Source: Monarcha castaneiventris obscurior (taxonomy: Eukaryota; Chordata; Aves; Passeriformes; Monarchidae). From it: DNA of 64,000 nucleotides. The stretch lies in assembly GCA_026261815.1 (NCBI GenBank), contig JAMPIT010000174.1, positions 11,966,001 through 12,030,000 of the forward strand. The letters run 5' to 3'. Shown in pieces: positions 1-47,890 of the stretch. The translations under genes were made by a program, and so were the position numbers. Under the pieces are notes generated by a model. That model saw only the letters and a list, made by a program, of their open reading frames with translations. It did no database searches and was not told where the DNA came from. Every line of letters begins with the position of its first letter. Positions within the stretch are counted from its first letter, which is position 1.

Positions 1-487
1 GCAAATATTATTAATGCTAAAACAAGAACCAATTTATCATTTACCTAAGGAGAATAACATAGAGAATATTAGACAGACAGAGTGCAATTAGCAAACTTCA
101 GAAGAAATTAGATTTTGGAACTACTTGTGTGTGTGGTATAAAACGATGCCTGAGTGAATCTTCTAATGTAATTCTTTAAAGGAAGCAAACGGAGGATGAC
201 TTCAGATGGAATACTCAAGGACTGTCCCAGTAAAACTAAAGGGCTGGCAGATATCAAACAGTTGAAAGCCAGGAGATTATTCTGGGGAATTATCAGTGTA
301 TTTGCTTTTTTTGTTATAGTCTTACGTGCACATTGACTTTCAGCCAGTGTTTCAGACAGGTTGTTGGGCAAGACAGACTTCTGATCTAGATGATCCAGCA
401 CACTTGTTCATTATGCTCTCATGTTATGAAGATATAATAAGGATTAATTCTTGTTCCCTAATAGAGAAGGATTACAATTTAGAATTA

Positions 488-716
488 ATAGAATTGTAGA
501 ATAATTTAGGTTGGAAAATGTCTTTTGTCAAGTCCAACTGTAAACCAAACCCTGCCAAGTCCACCACTAAACCACGCCCCTAATCACCACATCTACAAGT
601 CTTTTAAATAACTCCAGGGATAATGACTTAACCACTTCCCTCTGAAGCCTGTTCTGAATCCTGACAACCCATTCAGTGAAGACATTTTTACTAATATACA
701 GCCTAAACCACCATTT
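488..716 (-). mobile_element. CR1 LINE 3'-end fragment
   Basis: The plus strand reads as the reverse complement of an avian CR1 3' end. It starts AGAATAATTTAGGTTGGAAAA, followed by the hallmark segments CCAAGTCCACCACTAAACCA, CACATCTACAAGTCTTTTAAA and ACCCATTCAGTGAAGA. It is diverged and 5'-truncated, as nearly all bird CR1 copies are. Edges are approximate. Confidence 0.85.
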
Positions 717-2691
717 ATCTGATGAAACAGATAAACAAAGACATACATACTTCATAAAAATAATACAGACATTTACCATATTTTCCAACAAGATATTCAG
801 TCCAGCTTGAGGAAACCTTGGTTTACAGTACCTTCGTAATAACCCACAAGCTAATTAATATGTTGCAGATTTATTTCAGCCTCTCAGAGCTCTAACATGA
901 TAATGGCTAACTCTAATTGAATGAGCAGCCTTGAACATATCCAAGAAATCTAGATTTCCACATTCCTCCGGAAAGAGAAAAGTGTCTTTGAAAACGTAAA
1001 TCATAAGGCATCCTTATGTTGAGCAGTAGGAACAAAGTTGGCCTCTGGACAGGTTATCTCCTTACTACCCTTGAAGAACAGTTTACACTTTCCTCTGTGG
1101 CACCTGGTTCTTCTTTTCTGAAACATGGAACTATATGACACACAGCAATTATTTAAGACCAGTATTTTACTTTTTATATTCATCAATTCTTATAAAGCAT
1201 CATTTCCAGGAAGATACTGAAAAAAAGAAAACCCAGACTTGAAACAGTTGGCTTAAAATTCAGTCTGAGCTCTTTTTTATGATGTGAAAATATCCTTCTT
1301 GGTAATACTATAAGCTTATGATCCCTAGAGGTGTTTATATGAAAAAACTGACAGTTCTCCTTAGTTTTCTTCTCCAAGTCTATTTCAAATATCAAGATCT
1401 TCTGCAGAGGTCTGAGGGGTCATTGTGTGGTGTTGAAAGCATTGTCAGACACCTTTCTGAGTGACCACAGACTGACACATCATTCCAGAGTGAGAAAAGG
1501 AATGTAAACTTTTATGTGAATCAAATAGGGAGTTCAAATTAACATTTCTTGCTGTTATACCTAAAATTCAAATGCAAAATCAGGGCTAAAACATGTTTTA
1601 GCTGTAGCAGCTTTATGTTATTAGAAATGCAGCACTGCTTCTGCACCTCCTTCTATTAATTCCCTAAAAACAGGTTTCCACACAGAGCCTGACGTTGAAT
1701 GCCTCAAGCCACTGCTTTTAGTGACTCATGGCAGGAAATGCAAATCCTGGCTTGATCCCATTCCATTAAAGATAATGGTGGAATTTCCAAGAGCTATGAT
1801 AGACGCAGATTTCACTCATTTCCAAGAACTTTTCCTGGTTTTTAGCAGTTCATTATGCCTGTAATGAACTCATATGCCTCAAATGAACTGGAAGAGCCCA
1901 GTGCACGTGCATGTACCACTTTATCCTTCAAATAGAAAATTGTGTCTTTAGAGGTTACCAGTAACTGTAACCACTTATTATATTTATTATGGAAATATTT
2001 CATATTTTTAATAGCATTGTAGTTCTAATACTATTTTGATGATTTGGATAAATCCTTTTGGAGATCTCTGGTGTTGGGGCAAGATGCTGGCTTGAAGGAG
2101 TGACGGGGTAAAATATGGCAGGCTTCATTCAGGGTCATCTGCATGGTAGGAGTGATTGGATTAAAGCACCGAGGATGCAATTTCTTGGCACTAGCAAATT
2201 AAGTTCCACTTTGGGAAGGCAGTTGAAGGGAGGAAATAGTAGTACACTGCCTTGCCTTGAGAAAATGAGTAAATATTCCTCTACAGATCACATTACCTCT
2301 GTGATATATGTGCTGGTTCTACTGTATAAATCTGACTGACCCAAGTGGTCTAAGAGCCAAGGTTTAACAGTTATACAGTCCATTTTATGGACTTGGTAAG
2401 CATTTCTTTTCTTAGTGGAAAAGAATTTTTAACTGGCTTGCAAGGAGCACAAAAATGTTCAGTGCTTGTAATAGAAGCAACATTCATTCTTCTGACAAAA
2501 TACAAAATAATGTTTTTAACTTTAAAAATAAAACGAAATAAAATATAGAAGACAGACTTGAATAGAGACTGCACTTTGTGTTCTTGTTTTGTATTAATTT
2601 TAAAATGATTTTTTTTCACTTTTTCCTCAATAAAAGGCATCCAGATTTTATGTTGTGGCATTCTTCATTTCCTTCTACCTTTAGGTCCACC

Positions 2692-2710
2692 TAAAAGGAC
2701 CATCCTTTTA
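2692..2710. repeat. Short perfect inverted repeat (8-bp stem, 3-nt loop)
   Basis: TAAAAGGA-CCA-TCCTTTTA, followed by a second interlocked arm (AGGACC ... GGTCCT). It could form a small hairpin; no function is evident. Confidence 0.5.
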
Positions 2711-5084
2711 ACGGTCCTAGAAAGATTTGTCCTGATTTACACAGAGATTATTAGCAAACTATAATTTGTGATGGCACCATACCTGGAAGTATCCCTGGAG
2801 CTTTTCTTAAGGTTTCAGCTTCTTCCAGATGCAAGTGCTACAAAAAAGGATTTAGTATTAACAATAGTTCCAAATATTTGCAGAAATACTTTTCTGTCAG
2901 GCAACAGTATGTACAATTGCCAACATATTGTCGAAGCACAGTGAATGCCAAACAGGAGAATTTCTAGGAGACAAAGAAACATTATATGCCAAGCATGCCT
3001 GGGATCCACTGTGTGTCCAAAGAAGATTTTTTCAGCTGCATTATGTCTGCTATTTTGACATGCAGCTGTGAACTTAACTACAAGTAGTTTAATTTTTTTA
3101 CATTCAGCCGTTTCTCCCCCTCCAGCTTGTGAAAATCACAGATACATATGCGAAACATTTATCATAGTTTGAAGCCCTCTTATATTCAATTGCTTTACAC
3201 TGGCACCAAACTGTTTAGCTTTCATAAGTAACATTTTGAGCCATAGTGAAAAGCACAAGGATTGAAGTTCATACCTTTCTGTACCCTGACTGTTTGATGG
3301 TTTCCAGTCAACAAAGATGGTGGTGGAGCACACAGCTTTATTTATTTGGGTGAGGATCTAGCTAAGTATACTGGTTAGCATTAAAGACAAAAAAATACAA
3401 CTTGCTGATTTCTAGAAGCATTGGCATGTTTATAAGAGTGATGTGTGCACATCTTTCATTAATAAAGGGAAATACGGTGAAAAATTCGACGCTGCTCTAA
3501 CAGATCGAGATCAGTTCCATCCTTTAAATTGCAACTACCACAGAACAAAAAACATCACTTCTCCTTAACTATCTAGAATGCAAAACACCACAAGCAGTCT
3601 TTTTCATCTGTACTGGACATCAGACAACTGTTAAACTGGGGCAAGGGTTGAGCTTATATTATCTTCACATTCAGCAGCAACTGAAAATCAACTTAAATGA
3701 AGGGACAGGCATGAGGCAAGAAAACATTCTACTCCAGGACATACATTAGGAACAGCAATATGTGATTAAGCCACAAATAACTAGAGAAGCTGGAAGCTTT
3801 AGCTGGTGTCTCATTCAGGACCTCTGCTAAGCATGCAGATGTTTCAAAAACAAAGTCCAGCGAGGTGGGAAGCTTTTCGTTATGCTTGCTGAGCTTTACC
3901 CCACTCATAATTTTTAGCAGTGCAGTCACTAAAACAACTACCTGACATGGCTAAAGTTATAATCTTTTTTGGTTTGTTTTCAAAATGGAATTTTGATCAC
4001 AGTCTAACCATTTATTTTAAGATACTGTAAAGTTATTTGTTGATTAAAAGCTGATACTTAAAATCTTTAACCTGTAGACAAAATTATAAAGCCCTAAAAA
4101 TATAGCTTTAGAATAAAAGTGCTGACAAAACACTACAAAAAGAACAGCAGTGGGCCTGCTATAATAATAAAATAACAAACTGAAGAGGTAAGTTAAGCCT
4201 TCTTCAGAGGAACTGGCACCGTCCATCTGTTTATTCTGATTTATGGAGCTATTCAGTGTAGCATTGTTCAGCAAAAGCAGTTTGTGGTAATGCATGCTTT
4301 CTATGCAGTGCTACAAGCCCAGAGAAAAAGTGATGTGAAACTTAAGGGCTTAAGGAAAAGCAAAACATAGCTGAAATATCTGCATTTCTTTTGTCTGCTC
4401 TTTTCCTCTCCTGCCCGCAGCTATAGCAAGAAATGAGAAGTTCAAGTCATATTTGATATTTACTTGTTGTAGTAGATCTAACAGAATTACCATAGTCTTT
4501 TTATCCTTTTTCCATGCAGGAACGTGCATCTCCATTTGCCTCTGCATAAACAATCATAATTCATGTTAATGTGCTTACAAGAAAAGATGACCATGAAACT
4601 CACAGAGAAATGAATACAATATATTTGGATAAACATAAAAGTAGTACAGGCTGCAGGGATACCCCATGTTGAGAGGTTTAAGGGAGAGTTTTGTTCCCAG
4701 GGCAGACCATCAGGTTTAACTTACACCAGGCTGTAAGGTGGAATGACCTGAAAAACTATTGGGCCTGTTCACGAAATCATATTCATTCTTCAAAACCCAT
4801 CCCAAGTGCCTCAGATGCAGCTCGCTGGAATGTGGCTGTGCACAGGCAGACCTGGCAGGCTCACATGTGGGGAGAAGGCCAGATCTTTATCTTCATGAAG
4901 AAAAAGTGTTATAATCCTGTGCATGTTTATTCTTAGTAACTGTTTGGTGTATACTTTATTACCTTTTTATTTCAACATCAACTAAACTGGACCAATCACA
5001 CCGGAAGAAAGTTTTGCTGTTAAAGTACTGTTGGTTTATCATAGGCGATTAAAAGCAATTCAGGAAGGGTGTTTGAGCTTCCTT

Positions 5085-5440
5085 GGCTGCAAACACCAAC
5101 TCCACCTGACTGTGCTTGGGAGCCTTAATGACCCTGCCCACTCCAGGGCTCATCCCACCCTGCCCACAGCCCTGGCACTCAGTGCCTGCCCCAGAGAGGC
5201 TGCAGGATTCCATCTCCAATCCCACACAACCCTGCTCATGGGCAGTGCCAAGCCACATCCACCTGTGGGCTGATGCTCAGGGGATGTGCCTGAAGCCAGG
5301 GGCTGGAGTTGTGCCAGCTGTTCCTTTGCCTGCCTTCTCCTGGACGTGGGGATCAGGCTCTGGCTGGCAGGTCCTGCCCTCAGAGACCCCTTACCGTGCC
5401 CAGACCAGAAACTTTCCATCCCTTAAAACTCCCTGACAGG
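5085..5440. other. GC-rich patch in AT-rich flank
   Basis: This stretch is visibly richer in C and G (runs such as CACCCTGCCCACAGCCCTGG) than the surrounding sequence. CpG dinucleotides remain rare, so it is not a CpG island. Several overlapping open frames on both strands result from low stop-codon density. No protein family was recognised. It may be an old repeat or a compositional patch. Confidence 0.4.
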
Positions 5441-8196
5441 AATCTTCTTGCATGGTACCTCATAGTTCAATGTAGACATGCTTTTTGCTGCCCACCAAGG
5501 CCTGATTTTATAGCTGTGGATGAGAACTGGACATTTTTAGGCCTAGTACTAACAGATGTCACGAGAGTAGACGGCATGATAGTTTGACTGGAGCATCTGC
5601 CCACAAAAGCAGCTCAAGGAGGGCTGGTCGTCAGAAGTGTGGCTCCCCAGGTGTGTTGAAGAAGAGAGCAGCCTTCAACAAGGACTGTAGAAACCATATA
5701 ATGACTTCTCTGGGTTAGTATTCATTTGCGGAAAGTGAAAACCCATTTCCTGAGGGAGTGAAAAACTGCTCAGAGACAAAGGAAGTTTGCTTTCTTAACC
5801 TAAGTAAAACTTTTTCAGTTTGGATATTGCTTTACTAGAGCTTTGGGATTTAGGTCGGATCATCCTGAAGTTCTCCAAAATGTCAACCTGTTATAAATTT
5901 CAGGACAAAAAGGTCCCAAATAAGGCATCTTCTCCACAGTTTCTAGTTTTTCTATGAAACTCCTCCAAAATTTCACGCAAGTATTTATGGGGAGCAAAGA
6001 AGCTGGCTGAGTCACTAATACTCTGATCTGCTTGTATCCTGTTACTGAGCATTCTAGGGATAATAGTCCCTTTGTTTGATGCTTTGGAAAAAACATCATA
6101 ACTTTGCCTGCCATTAAATGGATGTTTGATGGGGAGCTCAGTGAATGTGACCTGCAAGGAAACAGAATAGTGTGTTTCAGTCTTCACAGAGGAAACATTT
6201 ATAACAATTTATAGCTGAAGCCACCAAACATATTCAGAGATGTACTAGAATTACATCTAGAGCTTCAAATACTTCAGAGAAAAGAGGATTTCATCTCAGT
6301 GAAAGCTGGCTGTTTAAATGTATATCTACCTAGTTATGCATTTGTATATAAGAACAAATAAGCATAAAATTCAAAATGTTTCTTCTTTCTTTCCACTCGT
6401 CATTGAAGGTGGTCCCCAGGCATTGTACGTTCCTGAGCAGTAACAGAGGACACTCATTTTAGCTGTGCTTCTGTAGGGAATTCTAGCAAAAGACACAGTG
6501 TGGCTGCATCCAGAAACAAGGGTCTTCCTCTCTCAGTATTTATAAGCCATGCACTGGACACAGAAATACAAAGTTACTGCTTTTTCAATTAGATTCATGG
6601 CTTGCCATATTCATTTCATCCTTTTTGTATTTGCTGCATCTTTTGTAACCCACTGAGTTGCTTGTCTGCTGCTGAGGTTTTATTTTAATTTTCAGAAAAC
6701 AGTAGTAACCATAAGATATCCTTACAGCATCCTTTTGAACCAGACTCCTCTATCCGTACTCTACAGGAAGGAGCATGGGTGAGGCTGGATGGATTAGTGA
6801 TGGCTCAGTACTACTGGTTGTTTCTTCAATTCTGTATGTGCCAAATGGAAATAATGATACTTTCTTTCCTCCACTTCTTGTCTGGTATATTTAAACTTCA
6901 TGCTTTCCAGGACAGCATTTGTTTTATTAGCTGTTGGCACAATGCTTAGTGCCGTGGCATATTACTTTTAGATAGAGCCCCTAAGCACTTCCAAACAGCT
7001 GCCAAGTTTACCTAAGGATACAAGGGTATGTCAGTTACAGACAGAACCTGATTTATTCCACTTGCTTTCTGTGCAAACAGTTTCCAAAGGGAAGCAGCAT
7101 AGCTGTCCTAAGATATTAGCATTGCACAGAGTGAAATTTCATCAGGTACAGCAACTTGCTGATATTCACACAGCTTCCAGGCTGATTTACAGTTTCGTTC
7201 ATGGGCAGAGTGGAGAATGGGGGTGTGTATATGTGTGGCTTTATCTGCACAAGCTCAGCAGTTGTGCCAAAAGATAGGCTGAAGATAAGTTCATGCTTTT
7301 CATTTCAGGCTTATTAGTTTTTAGTCTTCAAAAAAGACTCAAAAAATGCCATTAATAAAAATAGCAATCCTTCTGGCCTAATAAACAGAGCTCATACACA
7401 TTGATAGCATTATATTGGCAACAATGCACTCCATATGCTCATGAAGGTTACAGGGCACATTTCCGTGTAAACAGTCAAGACTCTGAACTTCAAATATTTG
7501 GAAGAAATGTTTATTTAACAACTGAATACATGCTAAAAGAAATAATTTACAGCAGCAGTTTCATTACACTTTCTCTCCAGTTTTCTAGTTCCCATCTGAA
7601 TTGAAGTGATAAATACAGAAGTGGAATTATTTACTACCCAGTGAGGAATGTGTTTAAAGAATAAGCACACAACTCAGATACCAATATAGCAAATAAACCA
7701 CCTTATCACCTGTGTGGCAAAATCTTGCATTTTAGTATTTTGTTGAACACACCGAAATGGAGTACCTCTAGATAACAGTACTTTACACTGTACCTCCTTA
7801 TCTAGTCAAAAATATTTACATCTCTTTTGACTAATGTGTAGGTAGCAAAAACTGAACTATTAAACACATACCATTGATTTTCACTAAATAATACATAAAA
7901 AGGAACAGTAAATGCGCATTCACATGCATTTAATTTAATTTTTTTTTACATAGTGACTTTATCGGGTCATGAAGATTTACCTTTGTTTTGCAAAGATGCA
8001 CATTTTCTCAGTTTGATGTTATAGTTTAACATAACCATAACCATTTTAGGAGCCATTGAACAAATTCCCATTTCAGTGATCTGTGCAAGTGCAAAGCATA
8101 GCTGAGTAAGAATAAGATTCAATATAATTTTGTTCCTTGCAGATGGATATCTTAAAGCAAATGAAAATAGATCTTTCTGGTTATAAATGAAATCCT

Positions 8197-8308
8197 TTAT
8201 TTCTCTCCAGCTTAAACACAACTTTTTACTTACTTTTTCTAAAGTCTGTAACTAGATGTTTAGAGGGTTTTATTGGCCATTTACAGAAAAACCATTTTAA
8301 TCTTTATT
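8197..8308 (-). promoter_or_regulatory. Cluster of three candidate polyadenylation signals
   Basis: Minus-strand AATAAA occurs at 8308-8303, 8273-8268 and 8202-8197, three copies in 112 bp. They are the first such hexamers noticed downstream of the stop codon. No strong GU-rich downstream element was evident, so cleavage here is an inference from motif clustering only. Confidence 0.3.
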
Positions 8309-9282
8309 TTCCAATTTTATGTTGCTTTAAACAATAATGACATAAATGGGGATATGAATCTTACTGAAGCTGCAGGGCATCTTTCTATACATGAATTAAG
8401 GCCTGTGCTCTGAAAAAGGGTCCATTTCACATCAGTATTAAATGTTGTTATAACTTGACCATAATATGAACTTAAAATCAAAAATTTCCACTGTTGGCTT
8501 GATCTTTTGCCCTCTTCTTTATATAAACAAATACAAAGACTTAAACAAGACTACTCATGTCAGTGAGGACTGGGTTGAAGTTTGTAAGATACGATCATAT
8601 AAATTGTTCAATGAGACTGCCAGGTCATGGTAAAAATATTGCATCTTCTGTAATTTTGTTCCCACAGATTATCTTTCTCAGTATTCTGAGACGTTGAATT
8701 CTGACTTAATTTGTTTCCTCTTCAGGCACTGTGAAAGAGGTTGGTTTTGGTTCGATTTTTTTTTTTGTAACAAGTTCTTCTAGAACCAGTTGCTATGAAC
8801 ATGGAGGAGAAATAAAAAGTTACACAGCAATTCCATGAATCTGTAAAAAAGGAAACAAAATGATTTGGGGTCTATTGAAACCAATCTGTATTTTTCCCAC
8901 TGAATTCTGCGAGTTTCATTTTAAAACTGTTTCCTTTTGTAAGAAAGAGTATTGTAGTAACTAGATGGTACACAACAGCCCTTCATAAATGACTAAAAAA
9001 CGTTCTGTGATTAAAATTAAGTAATTCATTTGACAACAGTGCTCAGAAATTAACCATAAGCTGAGCTGAAAAATTAATACTTCGGCATAGAAAAGCACAT
9101 AGCTGGACATATGTTTTAATTCATCCATATTCAGCACATCATGAAATAACGGGAATTTAACAGCATACTGAAGTTCACAAGAGTCAGGTTAAACATAAGA
9201 GACTTAAAGCTGCTTGAAAAATAAATTCCCAAGTGCTTTCTTAAATCATGGCCCTACAGCCTTGTCCTAGTCTATTCAATGA

Positions 9283-9301
9283 TTTTTTTTTTTTTTTTTT
9301 T
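9283..9301. repeat. Homopolymer tract T19
   Basis: Nineteen T on the plus strand, so A19 in the SEMA3A transcript sense if the UTR extends this far. No AATAAA lies just upstream on the minus strand, so it is not an obvious processed-copy tail. Confidence 0.8.
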
Positions 9302-11344
9302 CTGAAGAATGACAAAAAAATCTTACAAGTTCATCCCCCACAAAGGATTCAAAACTGGCTGAAGTAACTCGGCTGTTAGTGAAAATCCAATTTCTATGGA
9401 GGCAAGAAGCCAAGGCTTCACTAAGCAGAAGGATACTTGAATTAGTGAGTGGCAAGGAGACTGGGGCACATTGTGAGAGACACCGTCACTGCAGTTGTGT
9501 TATAATGTATCTAATAAGGCTGATTGATAGTGTAGCAATAAATTGATAAATTAAATACCACAGAGTGAATAACAGCAAAACAGATCAGTCATCAGTGCAG
9601 ACACACTTTTATATAAAAACTCCTTTAGCAAACTAAGGATTTTGTTCTAGTAATTTTCCCCACAATGACATTACTTGAAATTATGTCATTTACAGACCCT
9701 ACCAAGGTAAAATATGGGAGGCTGGAGAAAGATGATCTCAAAAGAACTGGACACCATAGAACTGGGGACCAAAGGCACATCTGTGCTGAGGTGAATAAAT
9801 CCACTACTTATACCCCTAAACTGACACTCATGATGCAAGTACATTGTCTGTTTTACCCTGTTGCTCTCCTGTGTACAGAATAAGACAGAAGTGCAGGAAA
9901 ATATTTTCTGTTAGGATAAACTAGTCTTAAGCTGAACTTCACCAATTTGCTACTTCAGCAGATTACACCCACAGATAAAATTGTCCCTCAGATCTTAAAG
10001 TGGGGAGCTGGCTTTGGGGTTGCTATTCACGTGGCTTAGTGTTGTTTCTTTGCATTTTGGTGATCTGGCCCACAGAAAGAATGGAGCACTGAGAGTCGGT
10101 AGTGTGGACAAATCTCTACCATAGAGCTGGGAACACAACTCTTTAAACTGAATGTGAGCTTTGCTCATGGATATATGGCAGTCTATGAGCATCAGTACTT
10201 AAATATTAGCATTCACAAATACGAACCAAGAAAGCATGAGTGTAATTAGCAGAGGGTACTTTAATGCTATTTGTTTTCTTAATTAAAAAAAAAAATATAC
10301 AACTGAAAATCAATGCTCTCCTCTTCATTGGTTCAATCTATAGGAAGGTATTATACAAGTCGAATAATTTCAAATACCATACTTAGAAAAACAGAATGCA
10401 GAATACTTCCATGCTATACAGTGACTTTCATGTTAAAATAGCTTAGTTTTAAAATTGCTTTGAAGTTACATGTCATATAGATTACTGACAGGGGAGGAGG
10501 TTAACTGCAGTGTGACCAGCTCCCCTGGAAGTTTTCCCAAACAAAAGAGTAAAGCAGCTCATAATTGGAAGTTGTCTTTTTTCCTCTAAACCAATAATTA
10601 GAAAGTACAATATTTCTAAGACAAAACATCTAATCTATTTTAGAAAGGAGCTAATGTTTGCTGCATATTTTTTCATGGTACATTTAAATTATACTTTTAA
10701 TAAAATACATCTTTAGATCAAAGCTGAAAGAAGTCATCAGTAGTAGGCCAGTGTACTCCACAATTTTTTTTTTCTTCCAGATGATGGATGGCTTATGTTG
10801 TTCAGATTTCCACAATCAATCTCATTCGGTATTGTTTTTCCTCTTCTAGCACATATAAACAGGAGAACTGGTAGACAAAACAAGAACAAAATCCTTGTGT
10901 CCAATCACGTGTTTAGACGTTCATCAGCTTAATGAGTTCATGCAGTTTTATATCAGTCTAGAAATGGTAGTGCTGCTGATGAAAAGTGGGGCTTTTTTTT
11001 CTTTTCTGTAAGATGACAGCATGAAATACAGCATTTTGTTTATATCTCCGTCAAAAGAGAAAGCAAAACTTGCCTGCTGAATACTTGCAGAAGTTTTTGA
11101 GCAGTAAGCTAGGTCCAGGTGAGTTATTATCCTTGGAACTCTGGTCTTTCTGGTCTTAGAGCAGAGAGGAAGGAATTGCAAGGAAAGTTAGAAATGGATT
11201 TAAACCTAGTGGAAACTGTTTGAACTTTCCACTCTTGTAAACATCCACATAATGCCATGAAAAAGTTCATGAATATTGCATTTTTTTCCAGTTATCTGTC
11301 TATACAAGTTTCTACTTGGATGAGGTTCCTAGAGGTAATGTAGC

Positions 11345-45637
<34,293 letters not shown>

Positions 45638-46873
45638 CTGAGAAGACAATGCCATTGTGGCTGTTACTACTGCATGAACTGGATCACTTGTCTTCCTTAC
45701 ATAAATGAACTGTCATTTTTCTTCCTAAAACTCAATTACTGCATCCCATGGCAAATATTTCTAAATTAGGTACATCATCACTTGTTAACATGTGACAGGT
45801 ATTTACATTCCTCTTATCTTTTATACAGAGAGGTGTTTGCTACAGGTATTTAATGAACAAATCTTAACTTCATTATTCGAGCAATTAAATGTTTATGAAA
45901 TCTCTTTACAGATGTTTGTATAACATTACAGCATATTTTCATAATTCCGTGTATTTATTACTGACATTTTTCTTGTTCTTTGGATACCTGGACTTTGGTT
46001 AATAATCTTTCTGTATAAGTCGCAATTAAAATGAAAGAATTATGGAGACAAACGTAAAGTTCTCATGTTAGCGATTAAAAATAAATTTTTCACCTAAAAA
46101 ATTGTTAGTGCATTACTGTTGAAAAAAGTTAAGTTGAAAAATACATTTTGATTGATTGATACCACTTCCACAGGATAGCCCAAATCCCCAAATTTTAGTC
46201 TTCTTTTCAGAATAGAAATAGATTTTAGAATTTCTGCTCAAGTTGTTGAAATACTTTGTCTTGCCATTTTTGTAATTTTTTTTTTATATACATAAACTTT
46301 ATTTCTTAACAATTAGAGTGACAACTTTTTTTGTTGGTAAAAACGATACATCAACAAATGAAAATACATATAATGTGGACATAATGATTGGTTATATAAA
46401 AAAATGCTCTGAAGAAGTTTCGGTAGAGAGAATTTTATAGAATTCATATCAATAAATTCATGCCAGTGGTGCATCTGGCTCATCGCTGTATTTTACAGAG
46501 ATACTTCAGCTGGTATCTTTCACTATATTTGGAAAACGAAGGCATATCCAACAGATTTACCAATCTGTTTTATAACCATTCTACATCCTGCTGGGATAAT
46601 TAACTGTGAACTATATTTAACTACTCAGAGTCCTGTTCCTATGTGAAATTGTAAGCTATTTTAGTGTCTGCATTAACATCTTTTCAGTGTATGTTTATTG
46701 CTATATAGTCATGGAAATCATGAACTTTTCCATGTTTTGACAGTTTGCACTAGCTGGCCTGTGCAACCCATTGCCTTAAGAATGGCAGTGTTTTCAAGCA
46801 ACGTATTTTAATATATTTGTATATATGCACATAGAAGTTTAGATGTTTCTATTATACGAGTAGATACTGCATT

Positions 46874-46900
46874 TGTGTGTGTGTGTGTGTGTGTGTGTGT
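46874..46900 (+). repeat. (TG)n microsatellite
   Basis: About 13 pure TG units. TA-alternating sequence follows near 46970-46981, together making a stretch prone to non-B DNA. Confidence 0.85.
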
Positions 46901-46984
46901 ATTATCATGTACTCTGTGTGTCTGTATAGGAATATATTCTCATGTACTTGTGTGCGTGTATATTCATCTATATATATATATGAG

Positions 46985-47890
46985 TAGAGAAGGATAACCC
47001 TACTGGCTTAGACCAAAGTTTACTTAGATCAATACACAACCTCTAAGATTGTCCAGAAGTAATTATTCAAGTCAAGAAAGAATATGGTGAATACAAATAA
47101 TGCTCTCCAAGAATAAAGTCCCTTCCTTCAATTGTTTTCAGTGTAACTGATTCCCTGAGCTTTGTTGCTTTCTGTGTGCTTAGTTAACTCTAAACAGACT
47201 TCTCATCCAGTTATCTGACTGGTTTCTTCTTGAACCCATGCAAATTTCCAGCATCGAGCATGTCCTTTTGGAATTTGTTCCTCACCTAAACAATGTAATG
47301 AATTAAAATTTTCTCCTGATTTTGTGTTTTGAACATTCATCTTAATAATTTCATTTCATTCTCAATTCTTGTATTGAAAAAATGCTCAGTAGATGAACTG
47401 TGCTCTTTAACAAGGGCCGTAGCAATTCTCTTTGTTGAATTCTCTGTTGTTTTTTTTCTATTAATTCCTAACGTTTAATATGGATTTGACAGCTCCTCCA
47501 CAGTAATCTGAAATTGTCATGGAATTTATGTGCCATAACCCCAGAACCTCACTCTTCATAGGTGGTGCTCTGTCCACAGCCCATTCTTTTATATGTGAAG
47601 ATAAGCATGTTTTCCTCATGGTTTTCCCTAAGGTTTATCACTACATCATTCATCAAGAATAATTTAATTTGTCATTTGATTGCTTAGCTACCCAGTTGCA
47701 TAAGATCCTTTTGTGATCCTTCACAGTGTTCCTTTGTCTCAGTATGCTGAATAACTTAGATTCACGTGAAAAAAACCCCAACCTCTCATCCAGCCTCTTT
47801 TTCAGGTTATTTATGAACATGTTGAACAACACAGGCCACACAACAGATCTCTGTGAGACTGCGTCTACTACCTATTGTCTGTTAAAATAA
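46985..47890 (-). mobile_element. Ancient CR1-type LINE relic with reverse-transcriptase remnant
   Basis: Translating 47841-47653 on the minus strand gives VLFNMFINNLKKRLDE followed by degraded sequence with SKLFSILRQ and LCNWVAK. This aligns in order with the CR1 reverse-transcriptase segment that reads VLFNMFIND, then the catalytic ADDTKLF box, then a Trp-Ala motif. The ADDTKL box is decayed to SRESKL, so the copy is dead. The remaining sequence down to about 46985 (plus strand TGGTTTCTTCTTGAACCCAT) resembles the 3' part of old amniote CR1/L3 elements. Boundaries are approximate. Confidence 0.7.

Larger units (their letters stand above)
1..8196. other. 3' flank of SEMA3A or distal 3' UTR, no gene recognised
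   Basis: AT-rich sequence with short random open frames only. It holds a CR1 fragment (488-716), a small perfect hairpin (2692-2710) and one GC-rich patch (about 5085-5440). In other vertebrates SEMA3A is followed by a long gene-poor interval, which agrees with this. Part of it could still belong to a longer 3' UTR. Confidence 0.6.
8197..11344 (-). other. SEMA3A: Probable SEMA3A 3' UTR (end uncertain)
   Basis: AT-rich sequence directly after the stop codon with no credible coding frame. No AATAAA hexamer was noticed on the minus strand until a cluster of three at 8308-8303, 8273-8268 and 8202-8197, so I place a tentative end there, giving about 3.1 kb. Further AATAAA copies at 7515-7510, 7057-7052 and 6683-6678 would allow a longer UTR, and vertebrate SEMA3A 3' UTRs can be several kb. 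The tract also holds a 19-base A run on the minus strand (9301-9283). Confidence 0.35.

Noticed and set aside
5031..5587. Overlapping open frames on both strands in the GC-rich patch
   Set aside because: Low stop density from base composition; no start context, splice signals or recognisable family.
9283..9301. Poly(A) tail of a processed pseudogene or true cleavage site
   Set aside because: No AATAAA just upstream on the minus strand, no recognisable retrocopied gene beside it and no target-site duplication seen.
47653..47841. A host protein-coding exon
   Set aside because: The peptide matches CR1 reverse transcriptase with a decayed catalytic box, so it is a LINE relic.
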